Notes: a model not told the origin generated them from the sequence alone. Numbered from the stretch's first letter, positions 52,960-61,934 are shown. The stretch is 64,000 bases of DNA from Chitinophaga pinensis (GCA_945860705.1 CAMART010000007.1:1-64000); one strand, 5' to 3'. Numbers and translations: made by a program.

Positions 52960-53112
52960 CTATTTTTTTTCTTTGTATACAAAATTATTACAATTTTAGA
53001 AATAGATATAATTAGCATCTACATTATATGATCATTATATACATACTTACTATTCAAAATACTATTGCTTCATGTAAGATAATATTTCAAAACGAGTCGA
53101 AGAGCTAGTTTG

Positions 53113-53484
53113 CTAATTCTCTTCTTTCCGTCTTACCAAGAAATAGTATTCATTTTCTAATGGTAAATATCCCATATCATAGCAGAAGTAATAAATTGTG
53201 CCTTTTTTGTTGGTATACGTATGTGTATAGTAGTTAAAATTAAAACCTTTCTCGTTTAATTTATTCCGTGTTGCTTTTGCAGTTTCTTCTGGTATGAGTT
53301 CATCGAGTATTCTTCTGTTTTTACGTAATATATTATTGATATTACGCATCAGATTAGTACTATCACTATTCGCTTTATTATTATGCTGATTTCTGCATTG
53401 GTCACTACAGAAAACCTTATCCGCTCTACCTCTTATGATTTCGCCACACTCTGGGCAAGTCTTTTGATTATTTTGTTCAAGCAT
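53113..53484 (-). CDS. small zinc-ribbon protein of unknown function
   Basis: 123 residues. A four-Cys zinc ribbon lies at the N-terminus, CPECGEIIRGRADKVFCSDQC (positions about 10-30). A helical linker (RNINNILRKNRRILDELIP) and an aromatic C-terminal half follow. The pattern is common in Bacteroidota hypothetical proteins and suggests nucleic-acid binding, without proof. Confidence 0.7.
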   Translation of the reverse strand: MLEQNNQKTCPECGEIIRGRADKVFCSDQCRNQHNNKANSDSTNLMRNINNILRKNRRILDELIPEETAKATRNKLNEKGFNFNYYTHTYTNKKGTIYYFCYDMGYLPLENEYYFLVRRKEEN

Positions 53485-53496
53485 TTTATTACGATT

Positions 53497-56283
53497 TTAA
53501 TACTTAAATAATTTCAATACTTTTTTGTCTCTATTATTACTATTGATAACTACAAAATAGTTTCCATTGGATACTTCTGCACCTTTTTGGTTTTTGCCAT
53601 TCCAAGTTATTTCATGTTTTCCATCCATCATATTTTCATTCTCTACTAATGTGTTTATTTTTTCACCATAAATATTATAAACTGCAATAGTGATAGCAAC
53701 ATCATTTTTTAAACTAAATTTTATGGTACAATTATCATTCATAGGATTCGGATAAATACTAGCATCGATAGAATTTTGGTTATTTATGTTTTCAATTCCC
53801 ACTGTACTTTTTAGTTGCATAGCATATACACCATTGCCATGTGTAGCTATCACTATAGAGCCATCATGTGTTCTAGAAGTAATCATATCTACAGATACAT
53901 TTCCAATAGTACTTGGTCCTTCTTGAGTCCATATGGTACTAGTACCATTGAGAAGCGAAGTAGAAAATAAACCCACACTTGTTCCAGCTAAGTAGATCAC
54001 TGTATCTGCATCATGATAAATATGTATCCAATTTATAGATGGCCCATCACCAGATCCATCAGCATTTTGTTCTAGATTGCCACTCACATCTTGCCAGCTG
54101 GTACCTGCATCACTACTATAAAAAATACTTTTCACACCATAGTTTGAAAACGAAGCCATCACTTTATCCGAATTGGTATTATCTACAGATATAGCACTTA
54201 CATTAGCACCTACTGGCATAGTAGTATTTGAAATCAATCTTTTTGGACAAGTATTGCTTCGTGCTGTATCTACAATATATATTTGACCTCCATCCGTACC
54301 ATAGTATAATTTTTGATTATTGCTTTCGCCCATAGCCAAGCAAGATGTAGAAGGAGAACTAACACCAATACCAGTATTTGTATTATTTAATCTTTTCCAT
54401 CCTTTTGATATACTATTGTATTCATTATCTATCATAGGTATATCATTGAGGCTATCATTTCTCCATATATATTTACCTGCACAGATATACATTTTATTAT
54501 CATCTGTAGGATCAAGAATAAATGGATTTATGAATTGATAACCACTTCCACCAGTAGGATCTATTCTAGTGAGTTTATCTACAGTTCCGTCATCTTGTAT
54601 TTCAAATTTAAAAGTTTTGCCACCTTGCCAAGAAAGATAATAATTACTTCTGTTTCTTGTGATAGCGCAATAAGCTCCATCTCCATAAAATACATGTTTC
54701 CAATCTACGGACTCATCTTTGGTAGGAGAGAACCAAGTTCCATTATCTTGAAGTCCACCTACTACTATTTCGCTACTCGTATTTCCAGGTTCTATAGCTA
54801 CTGTATAAAATTGAGTTGACTTATGATTTTTACTTAAGTTTTGCCATATAGGGATACTAGCGTTTATATCTTGAGTAGAGAAAATACCTCCATCATTTAC
54901 ATTATACAAAATATTATTATTACTAGGTTTATACAGGAATTGATGTTGGTCAGGATGTTGATTGGGCCATATATAGTTAGATGGTTTTAGAGTATCGCAT
55001 TGGTAGCCACCTATCCATTTATAGTTATCTGTAGTAAATCCGTCAGTACTTCTATAAATATTTGTACCACCCAATAAGACAAAATTTGGGTCATTTGGTT
55101 TTACTTCTATACACATATCATAGCCACTTTGAGAAGAATAATATGCAAAATCAAAAGTATAAAAACCAGTACAACTTTCATTTGGTAAATGTGTAGTTCT
55201 GTTTTGCCAGGTACCACCAGCACCACTTCCACTGCCACTTAAGTATTGATAGTGCCAGAGTTGATGATTATTAGAACCCGACCCAGGAGTATTGGCTATC
55301 AAATATATTTGTGATTCGTCGCTTGGTGCATAGGCGAGTTCTAATCTATCATAGGTACTAGCAAATCCAGCAGGAGTTATGCTTGTCCAAGTGATACCAT
55401 CTGTACTTCTCCAAATTCCTTTGTCTTGTGATGTACTACTAAGTGCCGCATAAAATACTCCTGAAGGAGTTTGTTTGATATCTACATATTCTGCATTACC
55501 ACCAGTGATATCCAGTCCTAAAACTGCTGTCCATGTAAGGCCTCCATCATCACTTCTATAAATACCACCATAAACTGCTACTAATATAACATCTTGAGAT
55601 GTGTTGGTTTTGTCTACTACTATATCCCACACTACATCAAAATCGCCTAATGTAAGATGTGTAGTAGGTGTATTAGAAACTGTAGAAGGCATCAAAGTCC
55701 ATGTGATACCATTATCCGTAGATTTATAGATACCATTTCCACTTCCTAGATTTGAGAATGAAGCCATGCTATTGATTCCATAAAATTCTCCAGTGCCACA
55801 ATACCAAGTATTTGTTTTACCAGAGCGAGTATCTTGTGCAAGACAGGTAGCAGATTTCATTTGAGTAGAGCTGAGCATTTGAGCAAAACTAGCACCAGCA
55901 TTGGTACTTCTATAAATACCACCGGTGACACTTGCTACTATTATTATGTTTTCATTGTTTATATCTATGGCTATAGCTCTCGTTCTTCCTCCAAAATTAT
56001 TCGGACCTCTACTAATCCAAGTGCTGGTTCTACTTCCATCATATTTTTTAGGTAAAGTTTTTGCAAAATTCAATTCTCTATCTCTTATATCTTTTGGAAT
56101 AGTGCCAGAAAAAGGATTTACTTTTCGCAAATATTCATACATTGCTCTTTCGTTCGATTCGCCTATACCATTTGGTGCACTGCTTAATTCATTTGATTTT
56201 TTAATTTGTATATTTTTTTTAGAAAAAAAAATGCAACAAGCACTAAGAGCTACAGATAGAGTAATTATGGAAAAATATTTCAT
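53497..56283 (-). CDS. secreted beta-propeller (BNR/sortilin-like) protein with T9SS sorting domain
   Basis: 928 residues. It has a hydrophobic signal anchor (IITLSVALSACCIFF) that may be lipoprotein-like. Repeated BNR/Asp-box-like blades are seen as GGIYRSTNAGASF, NGIYKSTDNGITWT, GGIYRSDDGGLTWT, KGIWRSTDGITWT and KSIFYSSDAGTSWQD. The C-terminus has ASIYPNPMNDNCTIKFSL and a FlgD-like motif (GKHEITWNGKNQKGAEVSNG), a type A T9SS signal. It is a large surface or secreted propeller; the binding target is unknown. It is divergent from the DUF3667 gene. Confidence 0.88.
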   Translation of the reverse strand: MKYFSIITLSVALSACCIFFSKKNIQIKKSNELSSAPNGIGESNERAMYEYLRKVNPFSGTIPKDIRDRELNFAKTLPKKYDGSRTSTWISRGPNNFGGRTRAIAIDINNENIIIVASVTGGIYRSTNAGASFAQMLSSTQMKSATCLAQDTRSGKTNTWYCGTGEFYGINSMASFSNLGSGNGIYKSTDNGITWTLMPSTVSNTPTTHLTLGDFDVVWDIVVDKTNTSQDVILVAVYGGIYRSDDGGLTWTAVLGLDITGGNAEYVDIKQTPSGVFYAALSSTSQDKGIWRSTDGITWTSITPAGFASTYDRLELAYAPSDESQIYLIANTPGSGSNNHQLWHYQYLSGSGSGAGGTWQNRTTHLPNESCTGFYTFDFAYYSSQSGYDMCIEVKPNDPNFVLLGGTNIYRSTDGFTTDNYKWIGGYQCDTLKPSNYIWPNQHPDQHQFLYKPSNNNILYNVNDGGIFSTQDINASIPIWQNLSKNHKSTQFYTVAIEPGNTSSEIVVGGLQDNGTWFSPTKDESVDWKHVFYGDGAYCAITRNRSNYYLSWQGGKTFKFEIQDDGTVDKLTRIDPTGGSGYQFINPFILDPTDDNKMYICAGKYIWRNDSLNDIPMIDNEYNSISKGWKRLNNTNTGIGVSSPSTSCLAMGESNNQKLYYGTDGGQIYIVDTARSNTCPKRLISNTTMPVGANVSAISVDNTNSDKVMASFSNYGVKSIFYSSDAGTSWQDVSGNLEQNADGSGDGPSINWIHIYHDADTVIYLAGTSVGLFSTSLLNGTSTIWTQEGPSTIGNVSVDMITSRTHDGSIVIATHGNGVYAMQLKSTVGIENINNQNSIDASIYPNPMNDNCTIKFSLKNDVAITIAVYNIYGEKINTLVENENMMDGKHEITWNGKNQKGAEVSNGNYFVVINSNNRDKKVLKLFKY

Positions 56284-56348
56284 ATATATATAAATTGGAA
56301 AATAAATATAAGTAAAATTTACTTATCCGCACTCAGAGCTTTTTTAAT

Positions 56349-56356
56349 TAGCTTTG
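56349..56356 (+). promoter_or_regulatory. -7 box directly before the DUF3667 gene
   Basis: TAGCTTTG fits TAnnTTTG and ends 9 nt before the ATG at 56366. It overlaps the TTG at 56354, so that TTG cannot be the start. A leader of only a few bases is implied. Confidence 0.5.
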
Positions 56357-56365
56357 CTTTTGATT

Positions 56366-57196
56366 ATGAGTGAAGATTTAAAAGTAACTATTTGTCCAAA
56401 TTGTAAAGTAGAACGCAGTGGTAGTTTTTGCAATGTTTGTGGCAATGAATTAGATCTAAAAAGATTAGATATCTTAGAATTGTTAAAAGAATTTTCTAAA
56501 AGATTATTTCTATTAGAATCTATCTATTGGCAAACATTTCTTACTCAACTAAAGCATCCCGGTATCGTATCTGTAGCATATATCAGAGGCAATAGGAAAA
56601 AATATGCCAATCCGTTGAGTTATATGATTAGTCTAACTATTGTTACTTGGATAATTCATACTTTACTAGTTTATCTTGGTCCCAAAACAAGTTCGCTAGA
56701 GTTGATGTTAGAGACTTCATTTCTCAATGAATATATAGGATTTAATACTAATAATCTTCCACCTAGAGCATCAGAAATATTTAATCTTATATTTGGTAAA
56801 GCGGTGGTTACAAATATTATATGTGTTATGCCTATAGCTATTTATATGCGTTTGTTATTTAGAAATGCGGGATATAATACTGCCGAACATATAGTGATAG
56901 CCATGTATGGACTTACATTTGCCAATATTCTTACAGTTATATTCTCTATTGTACTACTTCCATTTATTTTATTTCAATGGATTAATATTTCAAATTTGGC
57001 AAGTTTATTCAATTTCAGTATACTTATTTTATCTTCTATTTATGGAGCTCGACAGATGTATAAAATTGGGATAAAGTCTGTTGCATGGAGAGTAATAACG
57101 GTGATATTTCTATCAACGATTACTTTATTTTTTATTCTATTTGTAATGATGTTGCTCTTACTAAAAATTACAGGTGAAACAGCAAATACTATATAA
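56366..57196 (+). CDS. DUF3667-like membrane protein with zinc ribbon
   Basis: 276 residues from MSEDLKVTICPNC. The N-terminal zinc ribbon is CPNCKVERSGSFCNVCGNE (about 9-27). The helix LKRLDILELLKEFSK is followed by a conserved FLTQLKHPGIVSVAYIRGNRK (about 63) and four to five hydrophobic helices. This is the DUF3667 layout; the function is unknown. The ATG is preferred over an upstream TTG that lies within a promoter box. It overlaps the convergent aldolase gene by 8 nt. Confidence 0.8.
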   Translation: MSEDLKVTICPNCKVERSGSFCNVCGNELDLKRLDILELLKEFSKRLFLLESIYWQTFLTQLKHPGIVSVAYIRGNRKKYANPLSYMISLTIVTWIIHTLLVYLGPKTSSLELMLETSFLNEYIGFNTNNLPPRASEIFNLIFGKAVVTNIICVMPIAIYMRLLFRNAGYNTAEHIVIAMYGLTFANILTVIFSIVLLPFILFQWINISNLASLFNFSILILSSIYGARQMYKIGIKSVAWRVITVIFLSTITLFFILFVMMLLLLKITGETANTI

Positions 57197-58208
57197 ATGC
57201 TCTTATAAGAGAAATACTTCGCTCAATCATTTCTCTGCTAATATCAATATGTGTAACAAATCGAATACTATTGCCACCAAAAGGCACTGCTTTTATATTG
57301 TTATCTGCTAAATAAGTAACAAATCTATCTGTAGTATTTTTGTCTATCATAGAAAAGATAACAATATTCGTTTCTACATTTCTGATGCTACTTACTAAAG
57401 TATTTTTACCTAATGCTTCTGCTAACATTTGTGCATGAGTATGATCATCTGCAAGTCTATTTATATTATTATCTAGTGCATACAAACAAGCACTGGCAAG
57501 GTATCCAGCTTGTCTCATGCCGCCACCCATTACTTTTCGTATTTTTCTAGATTTTTTTATAAATGATTTTTCACCTATCAAAATAGAGCCAATTGGTGCT
57601 CCAAGTCCTTTTGAAAAACAAATAGAAATACTATCAAAAATTCCCGACAAATCTGTTGTTGAATAATTTTTTGCAATCAATGCATTAAATAGTCGAGCAC
57701 CATCTAGATGATATTTTAGTTGGTATTTTTCGCATACTGGCTTCAGTGCTTTCATTTCTTCTAGTGTGTATACACTTCCTCCACCTCTGTTTACTGTGTT
57801 TTCAATACATAGCAAACTAGAATTTGGTAGCCAGTCAAAATCTGGTTGTATAGATGCTTCAACTTCATGTGGTAATAAAATACCACGTTCTGTAGGGATG
57901 AGTTTGATAGATACACCACTATGAAAAGCCCAGCCACCAGTTTCATAATTATAGATATGAGCTAGTTGATCACAAATGATTTCATCAAGTGGCTGTGTAT
58001 GAGCTTTTATAGCTATTTGATTGCTCATAGTGCCACTAGGGCAGTATAGACCTGCTTCCATTCCAAACATGGAAGCAACACGTTCTTCAAGTTTTTTTAC
58101 TGTTTCGTCTTCTGCAAAAACATCATCGCCTACAGGAGCATTCATCATAGCATCAAGCATGGCTTTGTTAGGCTTACTTACTGTATCACTTCTTAAATCT
58201 ATAATCAT
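57189..58208 (-). CDS. L-threonine aldolase (low specificity)
   Basis: 339 residues of the PLP-dependent threonine aldolase family, which cleaves threonine to glycine and acetaldehyde. Motifs are IDLRSDTVSKPNKAML (start), VGDDVFAEDETVKKLEERVA (about 27), CPSGTMSNQIAIKAH (about 56), YHLDGARLFNA (about 165), the PLP Lys in ISICFSKGLGAPIGS (about 198) and KVMGGGMRQAGYLA. It is probably coexpressed with the rhomboid gene 6 nt upstream. Confidence 0.92.
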   Translation of the reverse strand: MIIDLRSDTVSKPNKAMLDAMMNAPVGDDVFAEDETVKKLEERVASMFGMEAGLYCPSGTMSNQIAIKAHTQPLDEIICDQLAHIYNYETGGWAFHSGVSIKLIPTERGILLPHEVEASIQPDFDWLPNSSLLCIENTVNRGGGSVYTLEEMKALKPVCEKYQLKYHLDGARLFNALIAKNYSTTDLSGIFDSISICFSKGLGAPIGSILIGEKSFIKKSRKIRKVMGGGMRQAGYLASACLYALDNNINRLADDHTHAQMLAEALGKNTLVSSIRNVETNIVIFSMIDKNTTDRFVTYLADNNIKAVPFGGNSIRFVTHIDISREMIERSISLIRAFI

Positions 58209-58214
58209 AATATA

Positions 58215-58835
58215 TTAGTGTAAAAAATTGGTAATTGAATTGATGAAATGAGGTATTATTTTTGGATATATAGCTATAGTGAAAATAATACCATAAATAC
58301 TTCCAAATAAATGGGCATTATGTCCAACGTTATCCGTTCCTTTTTTTGACATATAAAACGTATAAGCTAAATATAAAACACCAAATAAAATGGATGGAAT
58401 AGGTAAAAAATATAAATAAATAGTACCAAATGGATTGAAGAGTATCGCAGAAAAAATAATAGCGGCTACACCACCAGATGCTCCCAATGCAGCATATCGT
58501 CCATTCTCTTTATTTTTAAAATAATCAAACAAACTTGCAATTGGAATAGCACTTATGTAAAATAATAAATAGTAGAGTTTGCCAGTAATGCCAAATAATT
58601 CTACAAATAAAGATTCTACGTGAGTACCAAAAGAATAAAGAGCTATCATATTGAAAATAAGATGCGTGCTATCTGCATGTATAAATCCACTGGTGATCCA
58701 TCTGTAAAATTGATTTTGCTCATTTATAGCAATAGGATAAAAAAGTAGTTTTTTACCTAGTTCTTGATTTTGAAATACAATGAATGATATAATTGAAGTA
58801 ATTGCTACTAAAATTAGTGTGATAGTAATAGTCAT
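58215..58835 (-). CDS. rhomboid-family intramembrane serine protease
   Basis: 206 residues with six hydrophobic helices. The catalytic Ser is in ALGASGGVAAIIF (GASG, about 121) and the catalytic His in GHNAHLFGSIYGIIFTIA (about 172). WITSGFIHADSTHLIFNMIA (about 47) is the typical first loop. It cleaves membrane proteins within the bilayer. The gene follows the structured intergenic region at 58893-59046. Confidence 0.9.
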   Translation of the reverse strand: MTITITLILVAITSIISFIVFQNQELGKKLLFYPIAINEQNQFYRWITSGFIHADSTHLIFNMIALYSFGTHVESLFVELFGITGKLYYLLFYISAIPIASLFDYFKNKENGRYAALGASGGVAAIIFSAILFNPFGTIYLYFLPIPSILFGVLYLAYTFYMSKKGTDNVGHNAHLFGSIYGIIFTIAIYPKIIPHFINSITNFLH

Positions 58836-58892
58836 GTATATATTTTATTTGGTAAAAGTATAATTTTTCTTGAATTCGTTTCGTTAATATTA

Positions 58893-59046
58893 TTAACCCA
58901 AATTACGCGATAGGATTTGAGGAACGAGAATTCTAGCTTGTTAGTTGGGTTAATCCCGTATTAGTGTTTGTTTCAATAATTTTTAATTTATTGAAATACA
59001 AACACTTTGACGATTCAGTATTTCTAATGCTGAATATGGGATTAAC
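58893..59046. other. nested inverted repeats with two competing stems between rlmH and the rhomboid gene
   Basis: Perfect stem A: GTTAATCCC (58949-58957) with GGGATTAAC (59038-59046). It encloses hairpin B: AGTGTTTGT/ACAAACACT plus TTCAATAA/TTATTGAA (58963-59006, 17 bp with a 2-nt bulge), and hairpin C: ATTCAG/CTGAAT (59013-59035). Together they form a three-way junction. Alternative stem D: TTAACCCAA (58893-58901) with TTGGGTTAA (58945-58953) uses bases of stem A, so A and D exclude each other. There is no gene in it. It could be an RNA switch, a small mobile palindrome or a site-specific recombination remnant. Apart from this, the gap 58836-59182 holds nothing I can name. Confidence 0.65.
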
Positions 59047-59182
59047 TAAAATAGTTGTAGATGGAAGATTTCGTAGTTAATTGAAATATATAATGATAGA
59101 TATTGATTTAATTCAATAAAATTGGTATTTCTATTATAATAATATAAATAATAAAGCAACATCAAATTTGTATTTACAATAT

Positions 59183-59656
59183 CTATTCATGATGATAAGG
59201 TTCATTATTCAGGATAGAATAAGCTCTATATAATTGCTCTAAAAATACAACACGTACCATTTGATGCGAAAAGGTGAGTTTTGAAAGGCTCATCTTTTCG
59301 TTTGCTCGTTTATATACTTCATCAGAAAATCCATAAGCGCCTCCTACAACAAATGCAATAGATTTCAATGATTGATTTTGGTTTTGCAATATATAATTGG
59401 AAAACTGTAAAGAAGTAAATTCTTTGCCTTTGTCATCTAGAAGGACCACTTTTTCATTGGGAGCTATTTTTGATAATATCAGTTCACCTTCCTTTGTTTT
59501 TATGGTCTTTTGATCCATATTTTTAGTGTTTTTCAAGTCAGGTATTTCAATTACTTCTATTGAGCAATAGTTTTTTAGCTTCTTCTCATAGAACTTCATG
59601 GCTTCTACCCAATGATTTTCATTAGTTTTTGAACAGAGTATGCATTTGATTTTCAT
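59183..59656 (-). CDS. rlmH: 23S rRNA (pseudouridine1915-N3)-methyltransferase
   Basis: 157 residues, standard RlmH (SPOUT fold). KVVLLDDKGKEFTSLQFSNY (about 68), IAFVVGGAYGFSDEVYKRA (about 100), MSLSKLTFSHQMVRVVFLEQ (about 122) and the C-terminal YRAYSILNNEPYHHE are complete matches. It modifies helix 69 of 23S rRNA. Confidence 0.96.
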   Translation of the reverse strand: MKIKCILCSKTNENHWVEAMKFYEKKLKNYCSIEVIEIPDLKNTKNMDQKTIKTKEGELILSKIAPNEKVVLLDDKGKEFTSLQFSNYILQNQNQSLKSIAFVVGGAYGFSDEVYKRANEKMSLSKLTFSHQMVRVVFLEQLYRAYSILNNEPYHHE

Positions 59657-59691
59657 AGGCTATTTTTCAATAAAAAGTGTGTAGAATAGTA

Positions 59692-59699
59692 TAATTTTG
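59692..59699 (+). promoter_or_regulatory. -7 box upstream of the paired lipoprotein genes
   Basis: TAATTTTG fits TAnnTTTG, 31 nt before the first lipoprotein ATG. No clear -33 box. Confidence 0.45.
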
Positions 59700-59730
59700 C
59701 AGTCCTAAAAATAAGCTAAATAAAATTTTT

Positions 59731-60144
59731 ATGAAAAAGAACATTTATATATTTTTATTCATTGCTGTTGTTATTCTTTTAAATGCATGCAAGAAAAAAC
59801 CGGAGAGTAAAATGATTGGGTTATGGCAATTGGTAGAATATACCAACAACGAACAAGTACCACCTGAACTAAAAGAACTATACAAGAAAAATATAGATGA
59901 TTATGTAAAAAGTACTTCCTTTTATTTTAAAGAAGATAGTGTATTATATTCAATTCAAAAAATGGATACAGCAAAGGGTAAATGGAGTGTAGATAAGAAT
60001 CTTACATCTCTTGAAATGTATGACGATCTTCAAAATTCTAAAGCTAAAGTGGACATAATATCAGTAGATGATAAAACCCTTAAACTAAGAAGTAAAAATG
60101 AAAATTTTGAAGTAAATATGAAATTAGAAAAAGTAAATAAATAA
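59731..60144 (+). CDS. lipocalin-like lipoprotein
   Basis: 137 residues with a lipoprotein signal (IAVVILLNAC). The mature start MIGLWQLVEYTNN, the pattern STSFYFKEDSVLYSIQK and KGKWSVDKN recall lipocalin-like proteins (G-x-W motif). It pairs with the similar gene 2 nt downstream; both share the G-x-W opening and a W-x-(V/A) strand in the middle, so they may be an old duplication. Confidence 0.7.
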   Translation: MKKNIYIFLFIAVVILLNACKKKPESKMIGLWQLVEYTNNEQVPPELKELYKKNIDDYVKSTSFYFKEDSVLYSIQKMDTAKGKWSVDKNLTSLEMYDDLQNSKAKVDIISVDDKTLKLRSKNENFEVNMKLEKVNK

Positions 60145-60146
60145 GT

Positions 60147-60551
60147 ATGAAAAATAAATTAACGTTGATTCTAGTATTTTGCGTAACACTAATACTTACA
60201 TCTTGCGAAAATAAAGTTGCTGAAAAATTAGAGGGTAGTTGGAGGCTAGTAAGTATGGAAACATCAGGATTTACTATATCTGGAAGAGAGCTGAATGACC
60301 CAGTGCTTACTATGACTAAAGATAATAAATACATGATTTTTATAGATGGTAAACTTGAAAATGGCACATGGAAAGCAAAAGGAAATGAATTCTTTTTGAT
60401 AGGAGATAAGGGAAAAGAAGAAACGGCATTGAAAATAGATTCACTTACAGATAATACCCTTATCTATCATAATAAGGCTGGAAAAGACGATGTAAAAGTA
60501 TATTATACAAAAATACATTCGGAAGAAGAGGAAGAGGAAGAAGGTCATTAA
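60147..60551 (+). CDS. lipocalin-like lipoprotein with acidic tail
   Basis: 134 residues with a lipoprotein signal (VFCVTLILTSC). EGSWRLVSMET at about 30 and NGTWKAKGNEFFLIGDKG repeat the lipocalin-like pattern of its neighbour. The protein ends in HSEEEEEEEGH, coded by a GAA/GAG run, an acidic and His-flanked tail that could bind metal. It is cotranscribed with the preceding gene. Confidence 0.7.
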   Translation: MKNKLTLILVFCVTLILTSCENKVAEKLEGSWRLVSMETSGFTISGRELNDPVLTMTKDNKYMIFIDGKLENGTWKAKGNEFFLIGDKGKEETALKIDSLTDNTLIYHNKAGKDDVKVYYTKIHSEEEEEEEGH

Positions 60552-60587
60552 TACAAATATTTTTCATATATTTGCAGAAGAAATAAA

Positions 60588-60626
60588 GTTTCTGTAGCTC
60601 TCGCGCCAAGGCGTGAGGATAGAGCA
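60588..60626 (+). other. partial copy of the tRNA-Arg 5' half, interrupted by a palindrome
   Basis: GTTTCTGTAGCTC and GGATAGAGCA are identical to the first 13 nt and the D-arm end of the tRNA-Arg gene that starts 49 nt later. In the real tRNA these blocks are joined by AATT (the D-loop); here they are separated by the 16-nt palindrome 60601-60616. The copy ends before the anticodon. Confidence 0.75.
60601..60616. repeat. 16-nt palindromic repeat, copy 3
   Basis: TCGCGCCAAGGCGTGA, one mismatch in the 7-bp arms relative to the perfect copy at 42214. It occupies the D-loop position of the partial tRNA-Arg copy. Confidence 0.7.
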
Positions 60627-60636
60627 GATAAAAAAT

Positions 60637-60710
60637 GTTTCTGTAGCTCAATTGGATAGAGCATCTGACTACGGATCAGAAGGTTTGGGGTTCGAATCCC
60701 TACAGGAACG
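60637..60710 (+). tRNA. tRNA-Arg (anticodon ACG)
   Basis: The cloverleaf fits throughout: acceptor GTTTCTG/CAGGAAC (one G-T pair), D-stem GCTC/GAGC, anticodon stem TCTGA/TCAGA with loop CTACGGA (anticodon ACG at 60671-60673), variable AGGTT, T-stem TGGGG/CCCTA with loop TTCGAAT, and discriminator G. CCA is not encoded. The ACG anticodon would be read as ICG after deamination and decode CGU/CGC/CGA. Confidence 0.97.
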
Positions 60711-60714
60711 CACT

Positions 60715-60749
60715 AATAGCGAATTAGAGTAATCTATTTCGCTATTTTT
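60715..60749 (+). terminator. terminator of the tRNA-Arg transcript
   Basis: AATAGCGAA pairs with TTCGCTATT, extended inward by TAGA/TCTA around a short loop, followed by TTTA. It begins 5 nt after the tRNA. Confidence 0.75.
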
Positions 60750-60838
60750 ATTAAAATACCTTATCAAACATCTACTGTTTATAAATAGCATATATGATAC
60801 CTATTGCTATATTTATCTTAGTGCTTTAATACTTTACT

Positions 60839-61825
60839 ATGAAAAAGAAAATAGGTGTACTTACAGGAGGATATACTGCAGAAATAGATATTTCACTTAA
60901 AAGTGCTGTGAATGTGATGAATCAACTAGATAAGGATAAGTTTGATACTTATCTGATTTATATTGATCCTCTAAAATGGGTATATATAGATGAACAAAAA
61001 AACGAAAAGCCTATTAATAGAAATGATTTCAGTATTGAACTAGACGGTCAAAAAATTAAATTTGATTGTGTTGTATTTTTTCCTTTACATGGCTCGCCAA
61101 CAGAAGATGGTAAAATACAAGGATACTTCGATATGATAGGTCAGAAATATGTAGGATGTGGTGTTTTAGAAGCTTCACTTACATTTGATAAAGCAGCTAC
61201 GAAAAAATACTTAGCCAATTCGGGGGTGCTTATGGCAAAAAGTAAACTCTATTTCAACCATGAAAAAAGAGAAGATATATTAGCTCACGTAAAACAAGAT
61301 TTGACGTTACCACTTTTCGTAAAGCCAAACAAAAACGGCTCTAGCTATGGAATAAGTAAGGTAAATGATTGGTCTGATTTAGATACAGCTATAACAAAAG
61401 GATTTGAATTTGACAATGAATTAATTATTGAGGAATTTATATCTGGTAGGGAAATGTCTATTGGAGTATATAATATTGGAGGAGTGGTTCGTTCATTGCA
61501 TCCTACTGAAATCAAAAGTCAAAATGATTTTTTTGACTATAAAGCCAAATATCTTGGAGAAAGTGCTGAAATCACTCCCGCTGAAATCAGTGAAGAATTG
61601 ACTAAAAAGCTACAAGAAATAAATATAAAAGCATATATAGAATTAGGGCTGAAAGGCTATGCACGTATAGATTACATCATGAAAGGTGAAGATTTTTATA
61701 TGCTAGAAGCTAATACTACTCCTGGATTTACAAGCGAAAGCTTATTGCCACAGCAACTTAGATATGCTCAAATTGAAGTAAAAGGATTTTTCACACAACT
61801 TATTGAGGAAGCATTGGATAGGTAA
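60839..61825 (+). CDS. ddl: D-alanine--D-alanine ligase
   Basis: 328 residues, ATP-grasp enzyme of peptidoglycan synthesis. Motifs are VLTGGYTAEIDISLKSA (about 7; Glu of the first D-Ala site), FPLHGSPTEDGKIQGYFDM (about 82), the ATP-site LPLFVKPNKNGSSYGISKV (about 160), GYARIDYIM (about 276) and FYMLEANTTPGFTSESLLPQ (about 290). The opening GGYTAE replaces the more usual GGxSxE, an ordinary variant in this phylum. Length is normal. Confidence 0.94.
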   Translation: MKKKIGVLTGGYTAEIDISLKSAVNVMNQLDKDKFDTYLIYIDPLKWVYIDEQKNEKPINRNDFSIELDGQKIKFDCVVFFPLHGSPTEDGKIQGYFDMIGQKYVGCGVLEASLTFDKAATKKYLANSGVLMAKSKLYFNHEKREDILAHVKQDLTLPLFVKPNKNGSSYGISKVNDWSDLDTAITKGFEFDNELIIEEFISGREMSIGVYNIGGVVRSLHPTEIKSQNDFFDYKAKYLGESAEITPAEISEELTKKLQEINIKAYIELGLKGYARIDYIMKGEDFYMLEANTTPGFTSESLLPQQLRYAQIEVKGFFTQLIEEALDR

Positions 61826-61934
61826 CAAATACTTAGTAATTATTTAATCTCCTTATATTAAAATTTAACAAAACAATTTACATAGAATTTTGTAATAGAT
61901 TGTAACTTTACACTCTATTAATTCCATTTATTTT

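Noticed and set aside
54535-54819. 94-codon plus-strand frame
   Set aside because: Antisense to the beta-propeller gene; Ser/Ile/Tyr-rich shadow without motifs.
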